A stretch of DNA of 64,000 nucleotides from CAWBUW01 sp963792075 (lineage in GTDB: Bacteria > Chloroflexota > Anaerolineae > Anaerolineales > UBA4823). Location of the stretch: positions 2,686,853-2,750,852 of the forward strand of contig CAWBUW010000012.1 of NCBI GenBank assembly GCA_963792075.1, written 5' to 3'. Of the stretch, positions 1 through 8,001 are shown piece after piece. How positions within the stretch are numbered: position 1 is the stretch's first letter; each line of letters opens with the position of its first letter. The notes under the pieces were generated by a model that worked only from the letters and a program-made list of their open reading frames with translations, had not been told where the DNA came from and did no database searches. The position numbers were made by a program, and so were the translations under genes.

Positions 1-2
1 CC

Positions 3-746
3 TATGCCGAAAGCTATACCTGCCGCCGCATCCCGCTGCTGAAATATTTCGGGGAGGCTTATTCCCAGGCCAACTGCCAGGCCTGCGATAACTGCCAGGA
101 AGGGAGCGTCGCCAAAGCCGACCTGACCGGGCCTGCCCACCAGTTCTTCGAGGTGATGCGCCGCACCGGCGAGCGCTTTGGGGCGATGCACCTGATCGAC
201 ATCCTGCTGGGGAACCAGACCGAGAAAGTGCTCAAATTCGATCACCAGCGCCTGGCAGCCTTTGCCAGCGGCAAGGATTTAGACCAAAACGCCTGGCTCA
301 CGCTCAGCCGCCAGTTGGAGCAGATGGGGTTGGTCGAGCGCACCGATCACCAGGGCTTGCGCCTGAGTGCGGAAGGAAACAAAGCGCTGCTCCAGCGCAA
401 AGCCATCCTGGGCGCAGAGCTGGGAACCGGCCGCGCGCGTGCAGGCGACCGGGCCGCCGGATCGCGTAAACCTGCGCAGACCCCGGCGAAGAGCGGCATC
501 CCGCTGCTGGATTATGACGTCGTGCTGTTCGACCTGCTGCGCAAGAAGCGCAAAGAGCTGGCAGACCATGAAAAGGTGCCCGCTTACGTGGTCCTGCCAG
601 ACCGCAGCCTGGTCGAGATGTCTACTTATTACCCCATGTCCCTGCAGAGCCTGGAGAAGATTCACGGGTTCGGTAAAGCCAAGCTGGACCACTATGGCAA
701 GATTTTCATTGCCGTGATCCAGGATTATGCGCGCCGGAGGGCTTAA
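3..746 (+). CDS. recQ: RecQ-type ATP-dependent DNA helicase, C-terminal part (5' end outside window)
   Basis: The reading frame is open from the first bases of the window, so only the C-terminal ~247 residues are present. The start shows the RecQ zinc-binding pattern: a Cys near residue 7, then a CxxCDNC group about 22 residues later. An RQC winged-helix-like stretch follows, and an HRDC-like domain forms the end (roughly the last 75 residues, with a PMSLQSLEKIHGFGKAKL helix-hairpin region). RecQ unwinds DNA 3'-5' in recombination and fork repair. The helicase motor itself is not visible. The tandem duplication begins inside this gene at base 609, and a broken copy of its last ~130 bases reappears at 10170. 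Confidence 0.9.
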   Translation, partial: YAESYTCRRIPLLKYFGEAYSQANCQACDNCQEGSVAKADLTGPAHQFFEVMRRTGERFGAMHLIDILLGNQTEKVLKFDHQRLAAFASGKDLDQNAWLTLSRQLEQMGLVERTDHQGLRLSAEGNKALLQRKAILGAELGTGRARAGDRAAGSRKPAQTPAKSGIPLLDYDVVLFDLLRKKRKELADHEKVPAYVVLPDRSLVEMSTYYPMSLQSLEKIHGFGKAKLDHYGKIFIAVIQDYARRRA

Positions 747-753
747 TTTTTTT

Positions 754-790
754 GGGGTGTGTTGTGGGGCTTTGCCCCACAACACACCCC
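754..790. terminator. Perfect 17-bp hairpin after recQ
   Basis: Arms at 754-770 and 774-790 are exact inverted repeats with a 3-base loop, lying between the convergent recQ (+) and zinc-ribbon gene (-). It could end both transcripts, but the T-run lies before the stem on the + strand rather than after it, so it is not a textbook intrinsic terminator in that direction. The second unit carries a degraded version around 10310-10345. Confidence 0.5.
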
Positions 791-797
791 AAACCCC

Positions 798-1034
798 TTA
801 GTTCCCGCAGTGAGCGCAGTTGCCCCCACCGCAGCTACCACAGCCGCAGCCGTTCCCGGCGCTGGACGTGGTCACGATCTTGCCGCCGCTGTGGGCATTG
901 AAGACCGAAAGCTGGCGGGTGGTGCGCTCGCTGTGACAGTGAGCGCAGGCGATCGGGCGATCAGCCTCTTTGATTTGGCTCAGCGCATCGAAGCGCTCCC
1001 CACATTCCTGGCAGATATATTCGTAAAGCGGCAT
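798..1034 (-). CDS. FmdB-type zinc ribbon protein (unit 1)
   Basis: A 78-residue protein beginning MPLYEYICQECGERF, the standard opening of the FmdB/CxxC_CxxC_SSSS zinc ribbon family. Zinc ligands are C8, C11, C30 and C33. The tail is rich in Gly and Cys (NGCGCGSCGG), as in many family members. These proteins are annotated as putative regulators, but their biochemical role is unsettled. The gene is monocistronic, convergent with recQ and divergent from the ABC transporter operon; a 115-bp palindromic element sits just upstream. The unit-2 counterpart has lost C33 and its stop codon, so this is the copy likely to be functional. Confidence 0.85.
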   Translation of the reverse strand: MPLYEYICQECGERFDALSQIKEADRPIACAHCHSERTTRQLSVFNAHSGGKIVTTSSAGNGCGCGSCGGGNCAHCGN

Positions 1035-1061
1035 GATTATCTCCTAAAGAGATTATTGTCG

Positions 1062-1176
1062 GGCTGTCCAAAAAGAAACAAAGGAAGAAAATTTATACGT
1101 ATCTGTGGGGGTGGTGCGAAGCACCACCCCCACAGATACGTATATTTTCTCCTTGTTTTCGTCTTTTTGGACAGCC
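1062..1176. repeat. 115-bp palindromic element (family member 1)
   Basis: The whole element is a near-perfect inverted repeat. The outer arms are GGCTGTCCAAAAAGA (1062-1076) and its complement (1162-1176); the inner stem reads CTGTGGGGGTGGTGC around a tiny loop. It lies in the divergent region between the zinc ribbon gene and the ABC transporter. Related elements are at 10613-10727 (unit 2) and, independently, at 30862-30988. Size, terminal inverted repeats and dispersed copies fit a non-autonomous palindromic repeat (MITE-like or REP-like). Confidence 0.8.
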
Positions 1177-1219
1177 TCACATACTCTCAAATTTAAGAAT
1201 TCAGTGGTTTAATTGTACC

Positions 1220-2011
1220 ATGCGTTTGTTCTGGGAACTCGCCCTCCGTTCGCTGCAGCGTCACCTGACCTATCGCGCCGCGGCTTTTGCCGGCCTGCTG
1301 ACGAACCTGTTCTGGGGCATGCTGCGCGCCGCGGTGATGATCGCTTTGTATGCCGGTCACCAGGAAGTCGCCGGGATGACTCTGCAAGACGCGATCACCT
1401 ACACCGCCTTGACCCAGGCTGCCATCAGCTTCATCAGCCTGTTCGGCTGGTACGAGGTGATGGACAGCGTCTATACGGGTAAGGTCGCCACCGACCTGCT
1501 GAAGCCGATGGATTATTATAATTTCTGGCTGGCGCAGGACCTGGGCCGCGCCCTGACGCAACTGGCGCTGCGCGGCTTGCCATTGGTGGCGGCTTACCTG
1601 CTGTTCTACCGTTTGAGCTTCCCGCGCAGCCCGGCGCAGTGGGCCTGGCTGGGTGTATCCATGCTGCTGGCCCTGCTGGTGAGCTTCTCCTATCGTTTTT
1701 TGGTCAACCTGTCCGCTTTCTGGGTGCCGAACGCTATGGGGATCGGGCGGATGGGTTTCTTCCTCCCGCTCTTCCTGTCCGGTTTTATGCTGCCCATCCG
1801 CTGGCTGCCGGATTGGTTCGCCCGCCTGTGCTGGCTGACGCCCTTTCCTTCTGCCGTGACCACGATGGTGGACGTTTATCTGGGTTTGGTGGATGGCCCG
1901 GAGCTGTACCGCGCGTTAGGCTGGCAGCTTCTTTGGGTCGTCCTCCTTTACGCTGCTTGCCGGGTGGTGCTGCGCTCAGGCGTACGCCGTCTGGTGATTT
2001 TAGGAGGCTGA
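1220..2011 (+). CDS. ABC-2 type transporter permease A (unit 1)
   Basis: A 263-residue integral membrane protein with about six hydrophobic segments, typical of the uncharacterised ABC-2 permeases (COG4587-like) that occur with a second permease and a dedicated ATPase. It is the first gene of a tight trio: its stop is one base from the next start, which has its own AGGAGG. The substrate is unknown, and an export role is inferred from the ABC-2 class. The unit-2 copy differs at about 20 nucleotides but only three residues (P/L and A/G in the FPRSxAQWxW segment, S/Y in FPxAVTTM), a pattern of purifying selection. Confidence 0.85.
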   Translation: MRLFWELALRSLQRHLTYRAAAFAGLLTNLFWGMLRAAVMIALYAGHQEVAGMTLQDAITYTALTQAAISFISLFGWYEVMDSVYTGKVATDLLKPMDYYNFWLAQDLGRALTQLALRGLPLVAAYLLFYRLSFPRSPAQWAWLGVSMLLALLVSFSYRFLVNLSAFWVPNAMGIGRMGFFLPLFLSGFMLPIRWLPDWFARLCWLTPFPSAVTTMVDVYLGLVDGPELYRALGWQLLWVVLLYAACRVVLRSGVRRLVILGG

Positions 2012-2012
2012 G

Positions 2013-2822
2013 ATGTTGGAAGGGCTGCGCCTGTACCAGAAGCTGATCGGTATCCAGATCCGCTCACAACTGCAGTACCGCCTGTCATTTGTGATGGATA
2101 CCTTTACGACCGCCCTGTCCTCGGTGATAAGCTTTGCCACCCTGGCTTTGGTGATGCAGCGCTTCGGGAACATCGCCGGGTGGAGCATCGGCGAAGTGGC
2201 ATTCCTGTATGGCATGGTCGAGTTCTCCTTTGGCATCATGGACATGGTCTTCAGCGGGTTCGACCCGCCCAATTTTGGCCGCCAGGTGCGCCTGGGTCGC
2301 CTGGACCAGACTCTGCTGCGCCCCGTGAGCGTGACGCTGCAGGTGCTCGGGTCTGAGTTCATCATCCGCCGCCTGGGTCGCATGCTGCAAGGGCTGGCGG
2401 TCCTGGGCCTGTCCTTTTACCTGACGGACATCACCTGGACCGTGGGCAAGGTGCTTTACCTGCCCCTGGTGGCGCTCAGCCTGGTGTTCTTCTTCGGCGG
2501 TTTGTTCATCACCGGCGCAACGCTGTCTTTTTGGGCGCTCGATTCGATTGAAGCGATCAACATTTTCACCTACGGCGGTTCGGAGATGATGTCTTACCCG
2601 ATGAACATTTACCCTGCGCCGCTGCGGCAGTTCTTTACTTACGTTGTGCCGGGTATTTTCTTGAATTATTACCCCGCCTTGTATTTCCTGGGCAAACCGG
2701 ACCCGCTGGGCATGCCCTGGTTTGCTCCCTTCCTGGCGCCTGTGGCGGGTCTGCTGGTGCTGGGCGCGGCGCTGGTGTTCTGGAATTATGGCCTGCGCGC
2801 TTACCAATCCACTGGAACGTAA
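2013..2822 (+). CDS. ABC-2 type transporter permease B (unit 1)
   Basis: A 269-residue membrane protein with six predicted membrane segments, resembling COG3694 permeases that pair with COG4587 permeases and COG4586 ATPases. It starts two bases after the previous stop and ends one base before the ATPase start, so the three genes are translationally linked. The protein is identical in both units. Three base differences were seen between copies: positions 2090, 2309 (first base of a GACTC motif) and about 2678. Confidence 0.85.
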   Translation: MLEGLRLYQKLIGIQIRSQLQYRLSFVMDTFTTALSSVISFATLALVMQRFGNIAGWSIGEVAFLYGMVEFSFGIMDMVFSGFDPPNFGRQVRLGRLDQTLLRPVSVTLQVLGSEFIIRRLGRMLQGLAVLGLSFYLTDITWTVGKVLYLPLVALSLVFFFGGLFITGATLSFWALDSIEAINIFTYGGSEMMSYPMNIYPAPLRQFFTYVVPGIFLNYYPALYFLGKPDPLGMPWFAPFLAPVAGLLVLGAALVFWNYGLRAYQSTGT

Positions 2823-3812
2823 ATGAAAGAAATCATCTCTGTCCATGAACTAACCAAGCATTTCAAAGTCTCACGCTACCACCGCGGGAGCGGGGGCGTG
2901 CTGCGCAACCTGTTCAACCGGGATTACCACCTGGTGCGCGCGGTGGATGGCATCTCTTTCCAGGTGCAGCCGGGTGAGCTGGTGGGCTACCTGGGGCCGA
3001 ACGGGGCGGGGAAATCGACCACGATCAAGATGCTGACGGGACTGCTGGTGCCCTCCGGGGGCGAGCTGGAAGTGAACGGGTTCGTTCCCTGGCGTGACCG
3101 GAAGCGCTACGTGGCCCAGATCGGGGCGGTATTCGGGCAGCGCACGACTTTGTGGTGGGATTTGCCGGTGATCGAATCCCTGGAGCTGCTGCGCTATATC
3201 TACCATATCCCTGAAGCGGTCTACCGCCACAACCTGGATGAGTTCCGCAGCCTGCTCGAGCTGGACTTGTTCATGGATACCCCCGTGCGGGCGCTGTCCC
3301 TGGGCCAAAGGATGCGGGCGGATATCTGCGCCGCGCTGCTGCACAACCCCACTTTACTGTTCCTGGACGAGCCGACCATCGGCCTGGACGTGGTAGCCAA
3401 GGAGCGTATCCGCCAGTTCATCCTGCACGTCAATCGAGACAAAGGGACGACGGTGCTGCTGACCACGCACGACCTGTCCGACGTGGAAAAATTGTGCGAG
3501 CGTGTGATGATCATCGACCACGGGCTGCTGCTCTACGATGGCGGCCTGACCCAACTGCGCGACCGTTTCGGGGGGAAGCGGAGGCTGGTGGTCGATTTCG
3601 CCGAGGCCTACCCCGAGGTCCAGGCCGTTGGAGCCGAGCTGGTCGGGCGAGAAGGGAACCGGGTGACCTTCCAATTCGAACGCGGCTCGATCGCCGCCTC
3701 CGAATTGATCGGGCAGCTTTCACGCCAGTTCCGCATCCGTGACCTGGAAGTCCAGGAACCGGATATCGAGGAGACCGTGCGCCGGATCTACGAAGGGCGC
3801 CTGTTAGAGTAA
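2823..3812 (+). CDS. ABC-2 transporter ATP-binding protein (unit 1)
   Basis: A 329-residue ATPase energising the two preceding permeases. It shows Walker A GPNGAGKST, a signature-like LSLGQRMRADI, Walker B LLFLDEPTIGLD and the switch histidine in TTHDLSDVE. The ~80-residue C-terminal extension and the N-terminal insertion (residues ~18-35) match COG4586-type subunits, which carry an accessory domain after the nucleotide-binding domain. The protein is identical in unit 2 apart from one silent G/C difference. It is last in the transporter trio; a thioesterase gene follows after 80 bp. Confidence 0.9.
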   Translation: MKEIISVHELTKHFKVSRYHRGSGGVLRNLFNRDYHLVRAVDGISFQVQPGELVGYLGPNGAGKSTTIKMLTGLLVPSGGELEVNGFVPWRDRKRYVAQIGAVFGQRTTLWWDLPVIESLELLRYIYHIPEAVYRHNLDEFRSLLELDLFMDTPVRALSLGQRMRADICAALLHNPTLLFLDEPTIGLDVVAKERIRQFILHVNRDKGTTVLLTTHDLSDVEKLCERVMIIDHGLLLYDGGLTQLRDRFGGKRRLVVDFAEAYPEVQAVGAELVGREGNRVTFQFERGSIAASELIGQLSRQFRIRDLEVQEPDIEETVRRIYEGRLLE

Positions 3813-3892
3813 CAAATATATCCACCCCAAGCGGGGGAATCCGTGGTAAATTATAAAGATACCCGAATCGCAGAATTGCACTGAGGATAAGA

Positions 3893-4777
3893 ATGCCACG
3901 CATCTATGAGTGTACCTACCGCATTCGCCATTATGAGTGTGATGCCTATGGACACGTCAACCACGCCAATTACCTGCGCTATTTACAGGAAGCCGCCTAT
4001 GAAGCTTCTGCAGACGCCGGGTATGACATGGTGGGGTACCGGGCGCTGGAATGCCTCTGGTTTATTCGCGAGACTGAAATTGAATACTTAAGGCCTCTCT
4101 ATTATGGAGAAGAGGTGGTCGTGCGCACCTGGGTAGAAGATTTTCACCGGGTGCGTTCGATTCGGGCTTATGAAATCCGCGTGGCGGGCACGGATGAATT
4201 GGCGGCGCGGGCCTGGTCGGATTGGGTCTACCTGGAAATCGCTTCTGGGAAACCCCGCAGTGTCCCGGCAGAGATGGTCCAGGCGTTTTTGCCGGGTGAA
4301 GAAGCGAGCGCCAGTCGCCCGCGGCGGCGCTTCCCTGCCGCTCCGCCTCCGCCCTCCGGCGCATTTTGCATGCGGCGAAACGTGGAATGGCGCGACCTGG
4401 ATGCGCTGCAGCACGTGAATAACGCCGTATATTTCTCTTACCTCGAAGAATGCGCCATGCAGTCCGGCCAGAAATTCGGCTGGACTTTCGAGCGCCTGCT
4501 CCAGGAAAAATTTGAAATCGTGGCCCGCCGGGCGCAAATCGAATACCGCTTGCCGGCCACCCTCGGGGAAACCCTGGAGATCGAGACCTGGATCTCCGAC
4601 GTGCGGGCGGCTTCGGTCACGCGCCACTTCGTGGTCCGCCGCCCGGCGGATGGTGAAGTTATCTGCCTGGCGCACCTGGGATACGTCTGGGTGAACCGGG
4701 AGACCGGCAGGCCGGTGCGTATCCCTGCGCATTTCCTACAGGATTTTGCTCCTCACATCGCGGAGGATTCAAATTAA
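3893..4777 (+). CDS. Double-hotdog acyl-CoA/acyl-ACP thioesterase-like protein (unit 1)
   Basis: A 294-residue protein with two 4HBT hotdog domains in one chain: residues ~1-135 with the active-site segment DAYGHVNHANYL, and ~155-285 with DLDALQHVNNAVYF. Tandem hotdogs resemble bacterial acyl-ACP thioesterases, while each half resembles FadM/YbgC acyl-CoA thioesterases. It probably hydrolyses an acyl thioester in the cytoplasm; the natural substrate cannot be told. A GAGGAT ribosome site precedes the ATG. One residue differs between units (E here, G in unit 2, at base 4515), and this change lies on the first base of a GANTC motif. Confidence 0.8.
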   Translation: MPRIYECTYRIRHYECDAYGHVNHANYLRYLQEAAYEASADAGYDMVGYRALECLWFIRETEIEYLRPLYYGEEVVVRTWVEDFHRVRSIRAYEIRVAGTDELAARAWSDWVYLEIASGKPRSVPAEMVQAFLPGEEASASRPRRRFPAAPPPPSGAFCMRRNVEWRDLDALQHVNNAVYFSYLEECAMQSGQKFGWTFERLLQEKFEIVARRAQIEYRLPATLGETLEIETWISDVRAASVTRHFVVRRPADGEVICLAHLGYVWVNRETGRPVRIPAHFLQDFAPHIAEDSN

Positions 4778-4792
4778 AGTTAGGAGGTCTAT

Positions 4793-5374
4793 TTGAATTC
4801 ATACCGTTCTATCAATTTAGTGCCCCCACTCGTGAAGCGGGCGAAAAACCTGGCCGGGCAGATGAATTACACGACCGTCTGCTCGGATGGCACAGGCCGG
4901 CTGCTGCGCATGCTCTCGCACCAGTTCCAAAGCGGGATGATCGGAGAGATTGGGTCCGGCTGCGGGGTGGGCTCGGCCTGGATCACCAGCGCCCTGGCAG
5001 CGGGCACCTCGTTTATCACCGTCGAAGACAGCCCCACGCTTTCGGCTGTGGCGCGCACTTTGTTCGAAGAGCACCCTTCCGTGAAAGTGCTGCATGCCGA
5101 GTGGCACGATATCGTCAAGTACGGCCCGTTCAACCTGGTGTACCTTTCTGCCAGCCGGGCGAAGGACTGCGCTCAGGAAGTCCTGTTGGAAGCGCTGCGC
5201 ATTGGCGGCACGATCGTGATCGACGGCCTGGTACCCGTGGAGCAAATGACCCCGGAGCAGCAGTCCCAGCCGGATGCGCTGCGGTCTGCCTGGCTGGATG
5301 ACCCGCGTTTGCTGGCAACGGAGATCCTGGTATCGGCGAGCGAGGCGGTCCTGCTGGCAACCCGCGTCGATTAA
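4793..5374 (+). CDS. SAM-dependent methyltransferase-like protein (unit 1)
   Basis: A 193-residue protein starting with TTG after a good TAGGAGG. Residues ~50-62 (IGEIGSGCGVGSAW) are a motif I glycine-rich SAM-binding loop. VEDSP about 20 residues later supplies the acidic motif II residue, and IGGTIVIDGLVP resembles the post-motif strand of small O-methyltransferases. No substrate can be assigned. It sits between the thioesterase and thyA and is identical in both units. Confidence 0.7.
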   Translation: MNSYRSINLVPPLVKRAKNLAGQMNYTTVCSDGTGRLLRMLSHQFQSGMIGEIGSGCGVGSAWITSALAAGTSFITVEDSPTLSAVARTLFEEHPSVKVLHAEWHDIVKYGPFNLVYLSASRAKDCAQEVLLEALRIGGTIVIDGLVPVEQMTPEQQSQPDALRSAWLDDPRLLATEILVSASEAVLLATRVD

Positions 5375-5383
5375 AATAGTGTT

Positions 5384-5402
5384 TGGGGAGCTGGACTCCC
5401 CA
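5384..5402. other. Intercistronic hairpin before thyA
   Basis: TGGGGAG and CTCCCCA form a 7-bp stem with a 5-base loop between the methyltransferase stop and the thyA ribosome site. It may act as a weak terminator or mRNA-stabilising stem. The same structure is at 14936-14954. Confidence 0.45.
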
Positions 5403-5432
5403 CCCCCCAAAAAAAATTTTATAGGTGGAGCG

Positions 5433-6227
5433 ATGGATCAATATTTAGACCTGTTACGTTTTGTATTGGAGAATGGCGCCGCAAAACCGGACCGCACGGG
5501 GACGGGCACGCGCTCGATCTTCGGGTACCAGATGCGCTTCGACTTGCAGAAGGGCTTTCCGCTGCTGACCACGAAGAAGATCCACTTCAAATCGGTAGCC
5601 TATGAGCTGCTCTGGTTCCTGCGGGGCGAGTCCAACGTCCGTTTCCTGCAGGAAAATGGGGTCAGGATTTGGGATGAATGGGCGGATGAAAATGGGGAGC
5701 TGGGACCTGTGTACGGGGTGCAGTGGCGCTCCTGGCAGGCCGCGGATGGCAGGCAGATCGACCAGATCAGCCAGGTGATCGATCAAATCCGGCGGAACCC
5801 GGAATTGAGGCGGCTGATCGTATCCGCCTGGAACGTAGGCGAAATTGACCAGATGGCGCTGCCGCCCTGCCACACCTTTTTTCAGTTCTACGTCCTGGAC
5901 GGGCGGCTTTCCTGCCAGCTTTACCAACGCTCGGCGGATATCTTTTTGGGCGTGCCGTTCAACATCGCTTCTTATTCGCTGCTGGTGATGATGATCGCCC
6001 AGGTGTGTGGCTTGCAGCTTGGGGATTTCGTCCACACCCTGGGGGATGCGCATCTCTATGCCAACCATTTAGACCAGGCCCGCCTGCAGCTCGGCCGCGC
6101 GCCTTACCCGCTGCCGCAGTTGAAGCTCAACCCAGAGGTGCGCGATATTTTCGGCTTTACCTATCCGGATTTCACCCTGCTGGATTACCAATCCCACCCC
6201 GGGATCAAAGCGGATATATCCGTATGA
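5433..6227 (+). CDS. thyA: Thymidylate synthase (unit 1), with unusual Leu125
   Basis: A 264-residue ThyA, the usual E. coli length, converting dUMP and methylene-THF to dTMP and DHF. The ATG at 5433 follows AGGTGGAG; the frame runs open further upstream but that part has no family similarity. The catalytic Cys lies in LPPCHTFFQFYV, and the dUMP-binding segment RSADIFLGVPFN is intact. The stop overlaps folA (ATGA), so dTMP synthesis and DHF recycling are coupled. Residue 125, before the phosphate-binding Arg pair, is Leu here (codon TTG at 5805-5807) but Ser in unit 2 and in E. coli ThyA. The change is the last base of a GANTC motif. Confidence 0.95.
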   Translation: MDQYLDLLRFVLENGAAKPDRTGTGTRSIFGYQMRFDLQKGFPLLTTKKIHFKSVAYELLWFLRGESNVRFLQENGVRIWDEWADENGELGPVYGVQWRSWQAADGRQIDQISQVIDQIRRNPELRRLIVSAWNVGEIDQMALPPCHTFFQFYVLDGRLSCQLYQRSADIFLGVPFNIASYSLLVMMIAQVCGLQLGDFVHTLGDAHLYANHLDQARLQLGRAPYPLPQLKLNPEVRDIFGFTYPDFTLLDYQSHPGIKADISV

Positions 6228-6715
6228 AAATTTCGTTGATCGTAGCGCTGGACGAACAAGATGGGATCGGCCACCACGGCCGGCTGCCCTGGCGCTTGGG
6301 CACCGATATGCGCCGCTTCAAAGCCCTGACCATGGGGCATCACCTGATCATGGGGCGCAAAACCTGGGAAGCCATCGGCCGCCCTTTGTCCGGGAGGACT
6401 TTGATCATCGTCACCCGCCAGCCGGGTTACCTTGCAGAAGGCTGTCACGTGGTCCATTCGCTCGACGCGGCGCTGGAGCTCGCCCGCCGGCGCGGCGACG
6501 AAGAAGCCTTTGTCATCGGTGGAGGCGAGCTTTATGAGCTGGCGCTGCCCCTGGCGCAGCGCATCTACATGACCCGGGTGCACACCACGGTCCCTGCCGA
6601 TGTGTTTTTCCCCGGTTTTGACCCGGCAGAGTGGGAAATCACCCAGATGCAGCAGGATGCCGCCGGTGAAAAAGACCAGTTCGCTGCAACTTTTTCGGTC
6701 CTGGAGCGCCGCTGA
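6224..6715 (+). CDS. folA: Dihydrofolate reductase (unit 1)
   Basis: A 163-residue type I DHFR reducing DHF to THF with NADPH. Recognisable elements are MKISLIVALDEQDGIG, LPWRLGTDMRRFKALT (acidic catalytic residue and substrate helix), MGRKTWEAIGRPL (NADPH site) and FVIGGGELYELALP. The start overlaps the thyA stop by four bases, which fits translational coupling. Upstream frame extension is only the shadow of thyA. The protein is identical in both units. Confidence 0.95.
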   Translation: MKISLIVALDEQDGIGHHGRLPWRLGTDMRRFKALTMGHHLIMGRKTWEAIGRPLSGRTLIIVTRQPGYLAEGCHVVHSLDAALELARRRGDEEAFVIGGGELYELALPLAQRIYMTRVHTTVPADVFFPGFDPAEWEITQMQQDAAGEKDQFAATFSVLERR

Positions 6716-6779
6716 ACCATGCAGGTATCCGTCGTCTTGGCCGAAAAGGGCCTGCGTCTCTGCTTGTTTTTTCATCCCT

Positions 6780-7853
6780 CTACTTGAACTGCCATGAAGG
6801 CTCTATCCACTCTTGATCCTCGCTAAGACCTACAGCGTGTAGCCTTTTTATCGTTTCGTTCTCTAAAGAAGCGAGATACACATGAGTAAGGCCATCATCG
6901 TTTGCCTGGTATAAGAGATGTTTGCTGTCCGGTGACCATACCGGTCCCCACCCTGAGTTCGGTGAAAGTTTGCGTAACCCTGTTCCATCCGGTTGAACGA
7001 AGTAAACTTCAGGTTGTTGCCGGTGATCTTCTGAGGTGAAGGTAAACGCCAGCTTTCTCCCATCCGGCGACCAGAATGGTTCCTGTACACTGCCATTTTG
7101 AGGTATGTAGATGGGAGTGAGATTGGTCCCATCAGAATTCATGAGAAAAAGGCCATCCTGTCCCGCCCGGTTTGACACAAAGGCGATCTGGTTATGATCG
7201 GGAGGCAGGGCAGGATATTTATCTTGGAAAGGGCTCTCATTTAAATTTATCCACATACGACTTTCGACATCTAATAGCAAAATCTCACTATTCCCCTCCA
7301 TCTTCCCGGTTGTAAGGATGTGACCGTTGTCTAACCAGGCCAGGCCTATATAATTACCCGGCAGATTGCCAACCAGTTCCTGGATACGATTGTCTTTCAA
7401 GGTAAACAAAGAAATCTGTGATCTGCCCGCCTGTGAGGTTACAAAAGCGATCTCTGCTCCATTGGGCGCCCAGGCCAGGCCATTTATGGAACCTTCCACA
7501 GATCCAATAGATTGCCAGAGATTTTCCTGAGGGGCGAAAATTTTAATCTCATACCCACGATCATTTTCCGATGAGATCACGACCGCTTTAGAATAGTTTG
7601 GTGACTAGAGCAGCGGCGCGATCAAGCTTCCTGGGTAATAGCCGCTTATTTCTTGTGGTTCAGGGCAAGGCGCGGATTTGAATAAGCAATCTGCGGGCAT
7701 ACGCACCAGTTTGAAATCCCCTAAATTATCAACGACGAAGTAGATTTGACCTTTAGGCTTGCCCAAAAATTGTTCTGCTAATCCCGAAGACAGAGCAACT
7801 ACACTGAGAATCAAGCTAACGGCAATGCTAATAATCCAGTCTCTTCTTTGCAT
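6780..7853 (-). pseudogene. Beta-propeller (TolB/WD40-like) secreted protein interrupted by an in-frame amber codon (unit 1)
   Basis: Two open segments lie in the same frame: 7853-7605 (82 codons, N-terminal membrane anchor or signal segment and first propeller strand) and 7604-6780 (the remaining ~275 codons). They are separated only by a TAG at 7605-7607. The residues after it read SPNYSKAVVISS, matching the blade pattern W-SPDGxKxAFxS seen three more times downstream (LAWAPNGAEIAF, PFWSPDGRKLAF, PVWSPDSKHLLY), so the TAG most likely replaces a Trp codon (TGG). Without the stop this would be a ~357-aa anchored propeller. A GTG at 7580 could restart translation but lacks a signal peptide. 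The identical TAG is in unit 2. Confidence 0.75.
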
Positions 7854-7938
7854 GCTAAACCTCCGTATCTTCAGACACCTTTAAGTTTTTTATATCACAA
7901 ATTATCCTTCATGCCTCCTGTGGGCGCCACGGGTTTTT

Positions 7939-7958
7939 ACCTGTGGATTCCCACAGGT
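7939..7958. other. CCTGTGG/CCACAGG hairpin (unit 1)
   Basis: An 8-bp perfect stem with a 4-base loop, preceded by GGGTTTTT, in the gap between the 591-aa protein gene and the propeller gene. The same layout (GGTTTTTrCCTGTGGAnnCCCACAGGT) recurs at 17491 and at 22599-22624 upstream of the histidine kinase. Function is unknown. Confidence 0.5.
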
Positions 7959-8001
7959 AAATGGTAATATGCGCCGTTTGAAGCCAGGGGCGGTGGCTCA
8001 T

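Noticed and set aside
759..1196. Long open frame on the + strand across the zinc-ribbon gene and palindrome
   Set aside because: It is antisense to a well-supported zinc ribbon gene, has low-complexity Ala-rich content and continues through the palindromic element. The same shadow appears in unit 2.
6780..7853. Amber codon as pyrrolysine or programmed readthrough
   Set aside because: TAG ends several normal genes in the window. No pylT/pylS-like or MttB-like gene is seen, and the residue replaced is a structural Trp of a propeller blade.
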